DNA from: an uncultured Acholeplasmataceae bacterium
Lineage (GTDB): Bacteria; Bacillota_I; Bacilli_A; Acholeplasmatales; Acholeplasmataceae
Direction: 5' to 3'
DNA: 9,783 bases
Assembly (NCBI GenBank): GCA_946577115.1
Contig: CAMOAP010000056.1
Location: forward strand, 1 to 9,783
Part shown: positions 1 to 6,946 of the stretch, piece after piece
Layout: every line of letters starts with the position of its first letter
Position numbering within the stretch: the stretch's first letter is position 1
The notes under the pieces: generated by a model
Told to the model about the DNA's origin: nothing
Databases searched by the model: none
What the model saw: the letters and a program-made list of their open reading frames with translations, nothing else
Made by a program: the position numbers and the translations under genes

Positions 1-483
1 ACTAAATGCTGCTTGTTTATCTTGTATAGCTTCAATAACTACTTTTTTCTTTTCTAAAGTTTTATAATTTTCAAAAAAATGCTTAATTTCTGCAATCATG
101 GGCAAAGGCATATCTTTTAAATTTTGTAAATGATCAAAATACTTATCAAAAACAGGAACCGCAATTACTTTTTCATCTAATTCATTATTATCAATCATTT
201 TAATTACTCCCAAAGGACGACATTTTACCAAAGTCATAGGATCTAGGATTTCTTGAGATAACACCAAAACATCTAAAGGATCGTTGTCTTCACAATGAGT
301 TAAAGGAACAAATCCATAATTAATAGGATAATGAAAAGCAGTTGTCAAAAAACGATCCAGCAACAAAAGACCTGTTTCTTTGTCAATCTCATATTTTTTT
401 TTACTTCCTTGAGAAATTTCAATAACTACTATAAACTCTTCTTTAGTAATTCTTTCAGGATTAATATCATGTAATATATTCAT
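1..483 (-). CDS. ppa: Inorganic pyrophosphatase, family I (C-terminus cut by window edge)
   Basis: Soluble cytoplasmic enzyme that hydrolyses pyrophosphate to two phosphates, pulling tRNA charging and nucleic acid synthesis forward. I translated 161 codons from the ATG at 483 to the window edge with no stop. Family I proteins are usually about 170-185 residues, so only a short C-terminal piece is missing. The family signature D-N-D-P-L-D-V is at residues 66-72, with acidic metal ligands expected at D66, D68 and D71. Further conserved blocks are YPINYGFVP (52-60), a GVIKM-ID...DEK segment (92-105) holding D98 and D103, and the FFENYK motif (136-141). The start is supported by AAAGAGG about 8 nt upstream. 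It lies 73 nt downstream of spoU on the same strand. That gap is almost pure A/T and contains a TTGCAA but no convincing -10 at the right spacing, so cotranscription with spoU is plausible. Confidence 0.95.
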   Translation of the reverse strand, partial: MNILHDINPERITKEEFIVVIEISQGSKKKYEIDKETGLLLLDRFLTTAFHYPINYGFVPLTHCEDNDPLDVLVLSQEILDPMTLVKCRPLGVIKMIDNNELDEKVIAVPVFDKYFDHLQNLKDMPLPMIAEIKHFFENYKTLEKKKVVIEAIQDKQAAFS

Positions 484-556
484 TTTTAAACCTCTTTATT
501 ATTTTATTTATTTTATAATTTTATTTTTTTGCAATGAAATCTTTTATCTTTGGTAA

Positions 557-1261
557 TTACAAAAGATACATTAAAATACTGCCTGCAACTGCAACATTTA
601 GGCTTTCGACATTTTGAGTGCAAATATTTATAAAATAATCAGAAAGCGTTGCTATTTCCGAAGAAATACCTTGTCCTTCATTGCCTAAAACTAATACTTT
701 TTTATGATGTTTTTGTGCATCTTCCATAGTAATATTGGCTTTTTGGGGAAAAGCACTAAAAATAGAATAGTTTTGTTCTTTAATTTCTTCTAAAAAAGAT
801 TTGATATTTCCTCTTTTTAAGGAAAGTGAAAATAAGGCACCTTGACTTGATCTAATAGTTTTGTCATGATAAAAATCAACACTATGAAAACTGGACACAA
901 CTTGATTAAACCCAAAAGCACTAGCAGAACGCATTAAAGCTCCTAAATTAGCAGGATCTTGAATATCATCCAAAACTAAAATTTTATCAGACAATAAATT
1001 GTTATCTGAGGTAGATTTACAAAGAGCCATTTGATCAAAGACAGTTTTAGTTTGAGATAACGCTTTCATCAAAGAAGGCGCAATAAAAGTCCCTGGTTTT
1101 TCTTCATTAGAAGTAAAAATGGTAACAATAGCGTTATTTTTTTGTGCTTGTTCAATGAGATGATCACCATATACTAAAAATTGTTGGTACAAATCGCGAT
1201 ATTTTTTTAATTGTAATTTTTTTAATTTTTTAAAAGTAGTATTTTGTTTCGATGTAATCAT
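557..1261 (-). CDS. spoU: SpoU/TrmH-family RNA 2'-O-methyltransferase
   Basis: SAM-dependent methylase of the SPOUT superfamily, which methylates a ribose 2'-OH in rRNA or tRNA; the exact target cannot be read from sequence. Residues 1 to about 90 form a divergent substrate-binding domain, opening with the family-like pattern I-T-S-K-Q-N...KKLKKL..KKYRD. The catalytic knot carries all three motifs: DPANLGALMRSA (102-113, with N105 and R111), VLGNEGQGIS (191-200, with E195) and the ending block ESLNVAVAGSILMYLL (219-234, with N222). The protein is 234 residues, against roughly 245-270 for relatives. It stops immediately after motif 3 and lacks the few residues that usually follow. The start is supported by AAAGGA about 8 nt upstream. 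It lies 107 nt downstream of thiI. An rRNA target (RlmB- or YsgA-like) is more likely than tRNA because of the N-terminal binding domain; this is inference. Confidence 0.92.
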   Translation of the reverse strand: MITSKQNTTFKKLKKLQLKKYRDLYQQFLVYGDHLIEQAQKNNAIVTIFTSNEEKPGTFIAPSLMKALSQTKTVFDQMALCKSTSDNNLLSDKILVLDDIQDPANLGALMRSASAFGFNQVVSSFHSVDFYHDKTIRSSQGALFSLSLKRGNIKSFLEEIKEQNYSIFSAFPQKANITMEDAQKHHKKVLVLGNEGQGISSEIATLSDYFINICTQNVESLNVAVAGSILMYLL

Positions 1262-1368
1262 AATTTTTCCTTTGAATGAAATTATTAAAGCATAAAAATA
1301 TAAAATTGTTGCCTTTTGCGCTATTTTTAAATATTATTTTCTTGATTTTTTTATCTTTTGTAATTTTA

Positions 1369-2658
1369 CTATTGATTTACAATAGTTTGCTTTGGATTTT
1401 TTTGGCAAAAATGGTTAATTGCTTCTTGTACATCAAAAAAACCATAATCACAGATGTTAAATTGCAAATGTTGGTCTATATTAAGAGTAATTGTATTTTG
1501 CAAAGCATCCTTGAATAAGTCAAAAGCATCTATTTTTTGCTCTTCTTTTTTAGCTTTTAGAATAGATGGTTTAGTAGTAGGATTTTGAGGCAAATAAAGA
1601 GTACAACAATCATGAAAAGCACGAATAGAAATATCAAAAGTATCAATTTGTTTGGCTATTTTAATTATTTCGTTTTTATCCATAGTAACTAAAGGTCTTA
1701 AAATAGTCATACTTGTTACTTGATTGGTTGTCTGCATACTTTCCAAAGTTTGACTTGCTACTTGTCCTACTGATTCGCCATTAATTAAACATAAATGATT
1801 TTTTCGACAAGCAAATTGAGAAGCTAAACGATACATCATCCGACGCATAACATTAATGATATAAGAATCTAGAACTTTTTTAGTAATTGTTTCTTGCAAA
1901 TATCTAAAAGGCATTAAATGCAATTTAATTTGATTACTAAAAGCATAATGACTCAAAACTTTAGCTAAATCAATTACTTTTTGAATTGATTCTAAAGGAG
2001 TTAAAGGGCTTGATTCAAAATGTAATAACTCTACTGTAATACCTTTTTTCATTGCCAAATAAGCAGCTACAGGAGAATCGATACCACCACTCATCAAAAC
2101 AGTTCCTATACCAACTGAAGAAACAGGAAAACCTCCTAAAGCTGGAGTTTCATCACTTTTCAAATAAAGATAAGTATTCCCTTTTCTAATACTAACATGT
2201 AAAATAACTTGAGGATTTTTAACATCAACTATTAATTTACCTTCAAAATTCTTTAAAATTAAAGGAGCAATTTGTTGGGTTATTTCTAAACTTTTTAAAG
2301 AAAAACTTTTATCTTTTCTAGTAGTTTCTATTTTGAAAGAAGTATTTTTTGTAATTTTTTCTTGCAACAACAAACAAGCTTTTTGAACAATATCATCTAA
2401 TTGTCTACTTGCTTGACTTACTACAACAAAAGAAGAAATCCCTGATACATAAGACAACCTTTTAAGAATTTCTTTTTCTAAACTTACATCATAAATATAT
2501 TCTATATAAGCATAATCATGTTTAAAATACATTTTAACGTTGCAAAGATCTTTAATTTTATTGTATAATAATTGTCTTAATTTATTAATGAAAGATTTTT
2601 TATTTTTTCCTTTTAAAAATAATTCTCCAAATCTAATTAAAATTTTTTTCTTATACAT
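1369..2658 (-). CDS. thiI: tRNA 4-thiouridine synthase ThiI (start corrected to the internal ATG)
   Basis: Adenylates U8 of tRNA and transfers sulfur, supplied by a cysteine desulfurase, to make 4-thiouridine. With no thiazole pathway visible here, tRNA thiolation is the likely role. I start it at the ATG at 2658 (429 aa). The frame is open to a TTG at 2670, but that TTG overlaps the GAGGA Shine-Dalgarno lying about 7 nt before the ATG. Domains: a ferredoxin-like N-terminal part beginning YKKKILIRFGELFLKGKN, a THUMP domain (roughly 60-165), then the PP-loop ATPase with SGGIDSPVAA at about 190-199. The block NGESVGQVASQT is at about 293-304, and FHDCCTLYLP at about 348-357 contains the cysteine pair expected in Bacillus-type ThiI. 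There is no C-terminal rhodanese domain, as in the Gram-positive form (about 400 aa). The extra C-terminal residues (to ...KQTIVNQ) look lineage-specific. An extended -10 promoter lies about 105 nt upstream. Confidence 0.95.
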   Translation of the reverse strand: MYKKKILIRFGELFLKGKNKKSFINKLRQLLYNKIKDLCNVKMYFKHDYAYIEYIYDVSLEKEILKRLSYVSGISSFVVVSQASRQLDDIVQKACLLLQEKITKNTSFKIETTRKDKSFSLKSLEITQQIAPLILKNFEGKLIVDVKNPQVILHVSIRKGNTYLYLKSDETPALGGFPVSSVGIGTVLMSGGIDSPVAAYLAMKKGITVELLHFESSPLTPLESIQKVIDLAKVLSHYAFSNQIKLHLMPFRYLQETITKKVLDSYIINVMRRMMYRLASQFACRKNHLCLINGESVGQVASQTLESMQTTNQVTSMTILRPLVTMDKNEIIKIAKQIDTFDISIRAFHDCCTLYLPQNPTTKPSILKAKKEEQKIDAFDLFKDALQNTITLNIDQHLQFNICDYGFFDVQEAINHFCQKNPKQTIVNQ

Positions 2659-2744
2659 AAAGTTCCTCAAATCAATATTTTGTGTATGAAATTTTTGAAT
2701 AAATTATATTTAAATATCTTTATACACTTAAATATTAAAATATA

Positions 2745-2819
2745 ATAAGTTTTTACAGCTTAATTATAACATGAATATAACTATTTTTGTGATACAACTA
2801 CATATTGATAAGTTTTTAC
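2745..2819. repeat. Pair of 12-bp direct repeats flanking the thiI promoter
   Basis: The 12-mer ataagtttttac occurs at 2745-2756 and again at 2808-2819, 63 nt apart start to start. The extended -10 of thiI lies between the copies. It could be a binding site, a remnant of duplication, or chance in AT-rich DNA. Confidence 0.3.
2763..2771 (-). promoter_or_regulatory. Extended -10 promoter element for thiI
   Basis: On the minus strand the sequence reads TG-T-TATAAT, a perfect TGn-TATAAT extended -10. No good -35 lies 16-18 nt upstream, which is acceptable for extended -10 promoters. Transcription would start near 2756 and give a leader of about 95-100 nt before the thiI ATG. It is the best promoter candidate between the decayed gene and thiI. 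Confidence 0.5.
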
Positions 2820-2821
2820 CT

Positions 2822-2850
2822 TTGAATAAATACAATTATAAATTTATAAT
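2822..2850 (+). promoter_or_regulatory. Plus-strand promoter-like sequence within a 16-bp palindrome
   Basis: TTGAAT (2822-2827), a 17-nt spacer and TATAAT (2845-2850) match the sigma-70 pattern well on the plus strand. The -10 is one half of the perfect palindrome at 2835-2850 (attataaatttataat), so a TATAAT is also presented to the minus strand at 2835-2840, with only a weak TTATTA as its -35. No intact plus-strand gene follows. It may drive a non-coding RNA, or be an accidental match in AT-rich DNA. Confidence 0.4.
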
Positions 2851-2868
2851 CCTTATTTAATAATATAT

Positions 2869-2896
2869 TTGTGTCTTTTGTGAATCATGATATAAT
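2869..2896 (+). promoter_or_regulatory. Second plus-strand promoter-like sequence (extended -10)
   Basis: TGA-TATAAT (2888-2896) is a perfect extended -10. TTGTGT (2869-2874) lies 16 nt upstream as a partial -35 match. It points the same way as the candidate at 2822-2850. A start near 2903 would lead into the inverted-repeat region at 2966-3018. Confidence 0.4.
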
Positions 2897-2965
2897 CATT
2901 GGGTATTACTTCTTTTTTTTGTTTGTGCAATAAAAAGAGTCATTAAGGTGAATTGATTTAAAGGG

Positions 2966-3018
2966 ATTACAGTAGTAGATTAAAAAATAATAAAATAATA
3001 TTTATTTTACTTCGTAAT
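2966..3018 (+). repeat. Nested inverted repeats; possible structured RNA
   Basis: An outer pair ATTAC (2966-2970) / GTAAT (3014-3018) encloses a perfect 8-bp inner hairpin, TAAAATAA (2991-2998) / TTATTTTA (3002-3009), with a 3-nt loop. On the plus strand it is followed by AGGTTTTT, so it could end a short transcript of roughly 120-170 nt started at the two upstream promoter-like sites. The inner stem is all A/T and weak. I recognise no known RNA family (no tmRNA, RNase P, SRP or tRNA signatures). The rest of 2671-3188 contains no ORF I would defend. Confidence 0.3.
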
Positions 3019-3188
3019 AGGTTTTTAAAAAAACTCGACGGATGTAAAGCTATCATTTTGGCATTAGTTTAAACAAATTTTTACAGATTCAATATTTTGA
3101 TCATGTATATTTTTTTCTTTGATGGGTTTTAATATTTATTGATTATATTATTTTTTGTGTTTATTACAAAACTTACATTTTCAAAAAT

Positions 3189-3524
3189 TTACTTTTGTTT
3201 TAAATTTTGGTCTTCTTGTGAAAAAGTGTTTATATCAAAATTATCAGTTATAAGGTTTTGGACTAACAATTCTGTTTTTACATCTAGATCTTGTTTTGCA
3301 ATTGGAGTTCTTGGGTTTAGTATTAGGTTTTGAAAATTTGATGATAAGATGGATGATTGCTTTTTGATTGGTTGGGTTGGTGGTTTGGGGTTTTACTTTT
3401 TGTCTTCTTTTTGCTTACATGGTAAACAAACTGCTCCAACTAATCCTACTAATAAAGATATTGCAAAAACAAAATTTGTTGTTTTGTTATTTTTAAATAT
3501 TCTTATTGGGAGGGTTTTTAGTGT
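3189..3524 (-). pseudogene. Decayed gene for a small protein with one hydrophobic segment
   Basis: A minus-strand frame is open from 3524 to a TAA at 3393-3395 (43 codons) and resumes in the same frame for 67 codons to a TAA at 3189-3191. The first part has a basic/polar stretch (IFKNNKTTN), one hydrophobic segment (FVFAISLLVGLVGAVCL, about 17 residues) and then a charged tail KQKEDKK. The second part opens with a proline-rich linker (PKPPTQP) and continues as a hydrophilic, acid/base-balanced stretch ending EDQNLKQK. No ATG opens the frame. Just upstream, AAAGG and an alternative frame from about 3529 suggest a lost start and a frameshift near the A/T run around 3500. The layout resembles a secreted or membrane-anchored small protein; I do not recognise the family. 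The opposite strand is also long-open (one TGA), but its product is rich in Phe, Cys and Trp, as expected of an antisense shadow. Strand choice is inference. Confidence 0.5.
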
Positions 3525-3572
3525 TTATTATTTTTTTGCCTTACCTTTGTTTTTACTCTTTTTTTACTTAAA

Positions 3573-3621
3573 AAACGCTAAAAAATAGTAATTTTTATCA
3601 ATAATATATCTTTTTGCGTTT
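3573..3621 (-). terminator. Probable intrinsic terminator downstream of udk
   Basis: Read on the minus strand, AAACGC-AAAAA (3621-3611) pairs with TTTTT-(A)-GCGTTT (3585-3573) with one bulged base. The loop is about 25 nt, and TTTTTT follows at the 3' side. It begins about 28 nt after the udk stop codon. The GC core is only 3 bp and the loop is long, so it would be a weak terminator. Confidence 0.45.
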
Positions 3622-3648
3622 AAAAAAATATTTAATTATAAAAATAAT

Positions 3649-5289
3649 CTAAAAATAAAAAGGACTACCACCAATAAATTCTTTTAATAAAGACTCATGA
3701 AACACTAAATTAGAATTAAAAGATTTAAAAAAACTTAACAAAGATAAAAAATACTGAGCTTTATCAAAATACTTGCTGGTTCCAGGAATTTGCAATAAAA
3801 AAGGAATTAAATATGGTTTTAAAACATTAAATTCATAAATTAATTCAGAATTAAAAATAAAATCAGCTTCTTGTTGATTAGGATAAATCCATCTAAACTC
3901 CCCTTTTCTCACAGAATCCCAAAACTCAAAAGTCCTTAAAATATTAGTATTCCTAGAAATATAATCTCTTATAGCTCTTCTTAAAAACCTTACATCGGTT
4001 AAATGTAAAGGATTATGTAAATCTAGTGATAATTGATGTTGTGGGGAAATATAGATTTGAAATTTTTGTAATCTGGAAATAAAAGGAGTAAGTTTAGGGT
4101 TTATTGAATGCATTCCTTCTACTAAAATAATGTGATTATGGGTTTGAATATCTTTTTGAGTATGACTACGAGTAACAAAATCAAATTGGGGAATAGTAGT
4201 TTTTTTACAAGTAATCAAATCATAGATATTTTGATTAAATAAAGGAATATTTAAAGCATCAATACTTTCAAAATCAAAGGAGGTGCCATCTTTTTCTTTG
4301 GGAATATCTTTTAAAGGCAAATAATAATTATCCATAGAAATAATAAAAGTAAAAAATCCTAAAGCTTGTAATTGTAATTGTAATCTTTTAGCAAAAGTAG
4401 TTTTTCCACTAGAAGAAGGTCCTGAAATATTAATAATTTTCAGATTGCAAGCACATTTAGCAATTTGGGTACTTAATTGTTGTAACTGATTTTGATGATT
4501 AATTTCTGCAAGATTAATTAAATTAAATTGACTTTGAGAAGTTTGAGCAAATTTATTAATTTGAGAAACATTTTGTATTTTAATATTTTTTTTAAAAACC
4601 AAACTTTGAGTAAGCATTTGTTCAAATAAAGGCTCTTGTTGAAAAAGAGGAATTTTTTCATCGCTAAAAGGAGTTACAAATTGAATAACAAAACCATTTT
4701 TATGATAAAATAAATGATATTTATCTAAATAACTAGTGTTAGGAACTAAACCTTGATACATATAATTACAATAGTTTTTGCAAAAATAAAGGGTAGCAAA
4801 GGAAGAATTTTTTTGTTTGAGGAGACTAATTTTATCCCAAAAACCCAAAGATTGATAAATTTGCAAGGCTTTTTTAAGGGGAAATTTCTTTTTGGTAATA
4901 TCTAATTTTTGAGATACCAACAAGAGCATTTCTTCTTCAATTTGTTGAAACATTTCTGGAACAAAAGTAATTTCTTTGGGAAAAGATACCAAAATACTAG
5001 AAGAACTATAATAAGTAAAATGTAATGAAATATTTTCAAAAAGTTTGTAAGATGCCATAGCAACTAAATATCTTAAACTAGCTTCATAAATATTTACAGC
5101 CGCAGAATTCCAAGTGCCTAAAAAAGTAATTTGATTGGTGGGGTCTTGCAATTTAAAGGTAAGTTCTTTTAATTTATTGTTTACTGTGGCAGCATAAATA
5201 TTTTTAAGGTTTAATTGATTTTTTAAAGTCTCTAAACTAGTGTTTAAAGGAACATTTAAAATTGTTTTATTATAATAAACTTTTAGCAT
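3649..5289 (-). CDS. udk: Nucleoside (uridine/cytidine) kinase with ThrRS-like TGS and editing-like N-terminus
   Basis: Phosphorylates a nucleoside, probably uridine or cytidine, for pyrimidine salvage. Residues 1-60 are a TGS-like domain. About 61-240 resemble the second additional (editing-like) domain of threonyl-tRNA synthetase. About 280-500 are a uridine kinase/phosphoribulokinase P-loop domain. The kinase half shows Walker A GPSSSGKT (290-297), the substrate-binding SMDNYY (318-323), SFDFESIDAL (337-346), VEGMHSIN (390-397, Walker B region) and an arginine-rich lid VRFLRRAIRDY (433-443). The editing-like region has SLRYLVAMAS (71-80) where ThrRS has its His-x3-His metal motif, so it is very unlikely to hydrolyse mischarged tRNA. 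The length of 546 aa matches the fused nucleoside kinases known from Thermotoga and clostridia, so the fusion is ancestral rather than an artefact. The start is supported by AGAGGA, with 4-5 nt before the ATG. A hairpin precedes it. Confidence 0.88.
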   Translation of the reverse strand: MLKVYYNKTILNVPLNTSLETLKNQLNLKNIYAATVNNKLKELTFKLQDPTNQITFLGTWNSAAVNIYEASLRYLVAMASYKLFENISLHFTYYSSSSILVSFPKEITFVPEMFQQIEEEMLLLVSQKLDITKKKFPLKKALQIYQSLGFWDKISLLKQKNSSFATLYFCKNYCNYMYQGLVPNTSYLDKYHLFYHKNGFVIQFVTPFSDEKIPLFQQEPLFEQMLTQSLVFKKNIKIQNVSQINKFAQTSQSQFNLINLAEINHQNQLQQLSTQIAKCACNLKIINISGPSSSGKTTFAKRLQLQLQALGFFTFIISMDNYYLPLKDIPKEKDGTSFDFESIDALNIPLFNQNIYDLITCKKTTIPQFDFVTRSHTQKDIQTHNHIILVEGMHSINPKLTPFISRLQKFQIYISPQHQLSLDLHNPLHLTDVRFLRRAIRDYISRNTNILRTFEFWDSVRKGEFRWIYPNQQEADFIFNSELIYEFNVLKPYLIPFLLQIPGTSKYFDKAQYFLSLLSFFKSFNSNLVFHESLLKEFIGGSPFYF

Positions 5290-5316
5290 GATGTCCTCTG
5301 ATACTGATAATATATT

Positions 5317-5340
5317 AAAAACCTCAATTAAGAGGTCTTT
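5317..5340. terminator. Hairpin 28 nt upstream of udk: terminator or leader switch
   Basis: The core stem is ACCTC/GAGGT around a 6-nt loop. On the minus strand it extends through a G-U pair and three A-U pairs to 9 bp, ending in GAGGTTTTT. On the plus strand it is followed by C and seven T. It may end cysS transcription, although the cysS stop is about 150 nt away, or act as an attenuator for udk. The minus-strand arm CCTCT (5335-5331) is also exactly complementary to the udk ribosome binding site AGAGG (5299-5295), so two exclusive folds are possible. Confidence 0.45.
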
Positions 5341-5490
5341 TTTTAAATAAATAAAATTATTGTAATGTTTGTGGATTGCAATAAATAATATTAAAAAATA
5401 AAAAAAGGTAAAAAAATAATTAAAAATGTGGGAGCATATAAAATGAAAAATAATAAAGATTTTACAAAAAAATAAAAAAAGGGTAAATTT

Positions 5491-6807
5491 TTAAATAAAT
5501 CCTTTATCTAATAATTGCTTTCTTAAAATATCTGCTTGGATAAAATCTCTGCATTTTCTTGCATTTTGCCACAAAAAATATGTTTGTAAGTCTATTTTTG
5601 TTGGTTTGTTAAATGGAATTGTAATTCCTAAAGTATTTAAAATTAATAATAAAGAGTTTTGAAATTGGGATAATTTATCCAACATTTGGGTTTGATGGGT
5701 TTGTTTAATTGTTTGTTCCATCAAATCAATTACTTTATGCGTAGCAAAATCATCTTGCATTAATTGATGAAATAACTTCATTATATCTTGTTCTAAGGCT
5801 TGACAAGAAAAATGATTCACTTTTAAATAAAAATTATTTTTAGTTAAAAAATCAGTTATTTTTTGGTATTTTTGTTGAATTTGTTCCATCAAATCATAAC
5901 TAAAATTAATTGGCTTACGGTAATGAGTGCTTAAAATTAAAAACTTTATTATACAAGGATTGTATTGTTTTAATAAATCTTTACACCAAATAATATTGCC
6001 TAAAGATTTAGACATTTTTTGATTTTGATAATCTAATCTTTCTACATGCATAAAAAAATTAGCTAGTTTTTGATGACTATGAGCGTGTGTTTGGGCAATT
6101 TCATTTTCATGATGAGGAAATTTTAAATCTGTTCCTCCTCCATGAATATCCAAAGGCAATTTAAAAAGTTGTTCAATCATAGTTGCACATTCAGTATGCC
6201 AACCAGGACGCCCCGAAAACCAAGGGCTTGGATATGTAATACCTTGCGAAGTTTTTTTCCACAAAATAAAATCTCCTGCAAATTCTTTTTGGGGGTCTAA
6301 TTGTTTACGTACATTTTGTTTAAGTTGAGATAAATCTTGTTTTTTAAGTTTACCATAATCAGTGATTTTAGATACACGAAAATATATTCCTTGATCAGTA
6401 AAATAAGCAAATCCTTGGTCTAAAAGAGTTTTAATGTAGAAAATCATAGAATTAATATATTGGGTAGCTTGAGGTTTAAAATTAATGGTTTGGATGTTTA
6501 GGTTTTCCAGGAGATTATTAAAAGATTTCATATATTTATTAGCTAAATCTTTTTCCAAAACTTTGTTTTGAATGGCAGTTTCAATAATTTTATCATCAAT
6601 ATCAGTAATATTTACTACATAATATACCCTAAAATTAAGCATTTCTAAATATCTTTTCACTGTATCAAAAAAAATTAACGGTCTAGTGTTTCCTAAATGT
6701 AGGTGATTATAGACAGTAGGTCCACAAACATAAATGTTAATTTGAGGAGGATCGGCAGGTTTAAAAAAATCTTTTTTGCGAGTTAAAGAATTATAAATTT
6801 GTAGCAT
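5491..6807 (-). CDS. cysS: Cysteinyl-tRNA synthetase
   Basis: Class I synthetase that charges tRNA-Cys. The active site shows the HIGH motif as HLHLGN (35-40) and KMSKS at 264-268. The zinc ligands known from the E. coli enzyme correspond to C28, C207, H232 and E236, all present, and CGPTVYN (28-34) and PGWHTECATM (201-210) are canonical. The anticodon-binding helices follow from about 300. The protein is 438 aa, against about 460 for E. coli. It ends at ARKCRDFIQADILRKQLLDKGFI, stopping where relatives carry about 12-15 more residues (the strand ending in a G-T-x-W-R type sequence). The start is supported by AAGGA, 8 nt before the ATG. The 139-nt gap to gltX holds a candidate promoter. I saw no T-box leader (no AGGGTGG-type antiterminator sequence), although T-boxes often control cysS in Firmicutes. 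Confidence 0.97.
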   Translation of the reverse strand: MLQIYNSLTRKKDFFKPADPPQINIYVCGPTVYNHLHLGNTRPLIFFDTVKRYLEMLNFRVYYVVNITDIDDKIIETAIQNKVLEKDLANKYMKSFNNLLENLNIQTINFKPQATQYINSMIFYIKTLLDQGFAYFTDQGIYFRVSKITDYGKLKKQDLSQLKQNVRKQLDPQKEFAGDFILWKKTSQGITYPSPWFSGRPGWHTECATMIEQLFKLPLDIHGGGTDLKFPHHENEIAQTHAHSHQKLANFFMHVERLDYQNQKMSKSLGNIIWCKDLLKQYNPCIIKFLILSTHYRKPINFSYDLMEQIQQKYQKITDFLTKNNFYLKVNHFSCQALEQDIMKLFHQLMQDDFATHKVIDLMEQTIKQTHQTQMLDKLSQFQNSLLLILNTLGITIPFNKPTKIDLQTYFLWQNARKCRDFIQADILRKQLLDKGFI

Positions 6808-6874
6808 TAAAGAAATCCTTTTTGTTTAGCAAATGGTATAAAAAAAATGATGTTTGAAATTGTGATGGAAATTC

Positions 6875-6901
6875 ATTATATAAAATACAATGATAAGTAA
6901 A
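6875..6901 (-). promoter_or_regulatory. Candidate promoter for cysS
   Basis: Minus-strand TATAAT (6880-6875) is a perfect -10. The best -35 is TTTACT (6901-6896) at a short 15-nt spacing. Transcription would start about 60 nt before the cysS ATG. Perfect -10 hexamers are common in AT-rich gaps, so support is moderate. Confidence 0.4.
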
Positions 6902-6946
6902 TAAAAATTAATTACTACATATATAAATATTATTCTTCAAATGGAA

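Noticed and set aside
1276..1518. Plus-strand 80-codon hydrophobic ORF
   Set aside because: It overlaps the 3' end of thiI on the other strand, has no Shine-Dalgarno, and its Leu/Ile/Phe-rich product is what antisense AT-rich DNA gives.
2967..3056. Minus-strand 29-codon ORF with a hydrophobic C-terminal half
   Set aside because: No Shine-Dalgarno, and too short to separate from chance in AT-rich DNA.
3139..3588. Two plus-strand ORFs (64 and 79 codons) in one frame separated by TGA
   Set aside because: No ribosome sites, and the product is rich in Phe, Cys and Trp. Codon third positions align with the minus-strand decayed gene, which has the more protein-like composition. Reading TGA as Trp is not supported elsewhere in the window.
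5443..5475. Plus-strand 10-codon ORF preceded by GGGAG
   Set aside because: The Shine-Dalgarno-like spacing is good, but the peptide is Lys/Asn-only low complexity and has no convincing promoter.
6808..6946. T-box or other riboswitch upstream of cysS
   Set aside because: No T-box antiterminator consensus or terminator pair is visible in the 139-nt gap.
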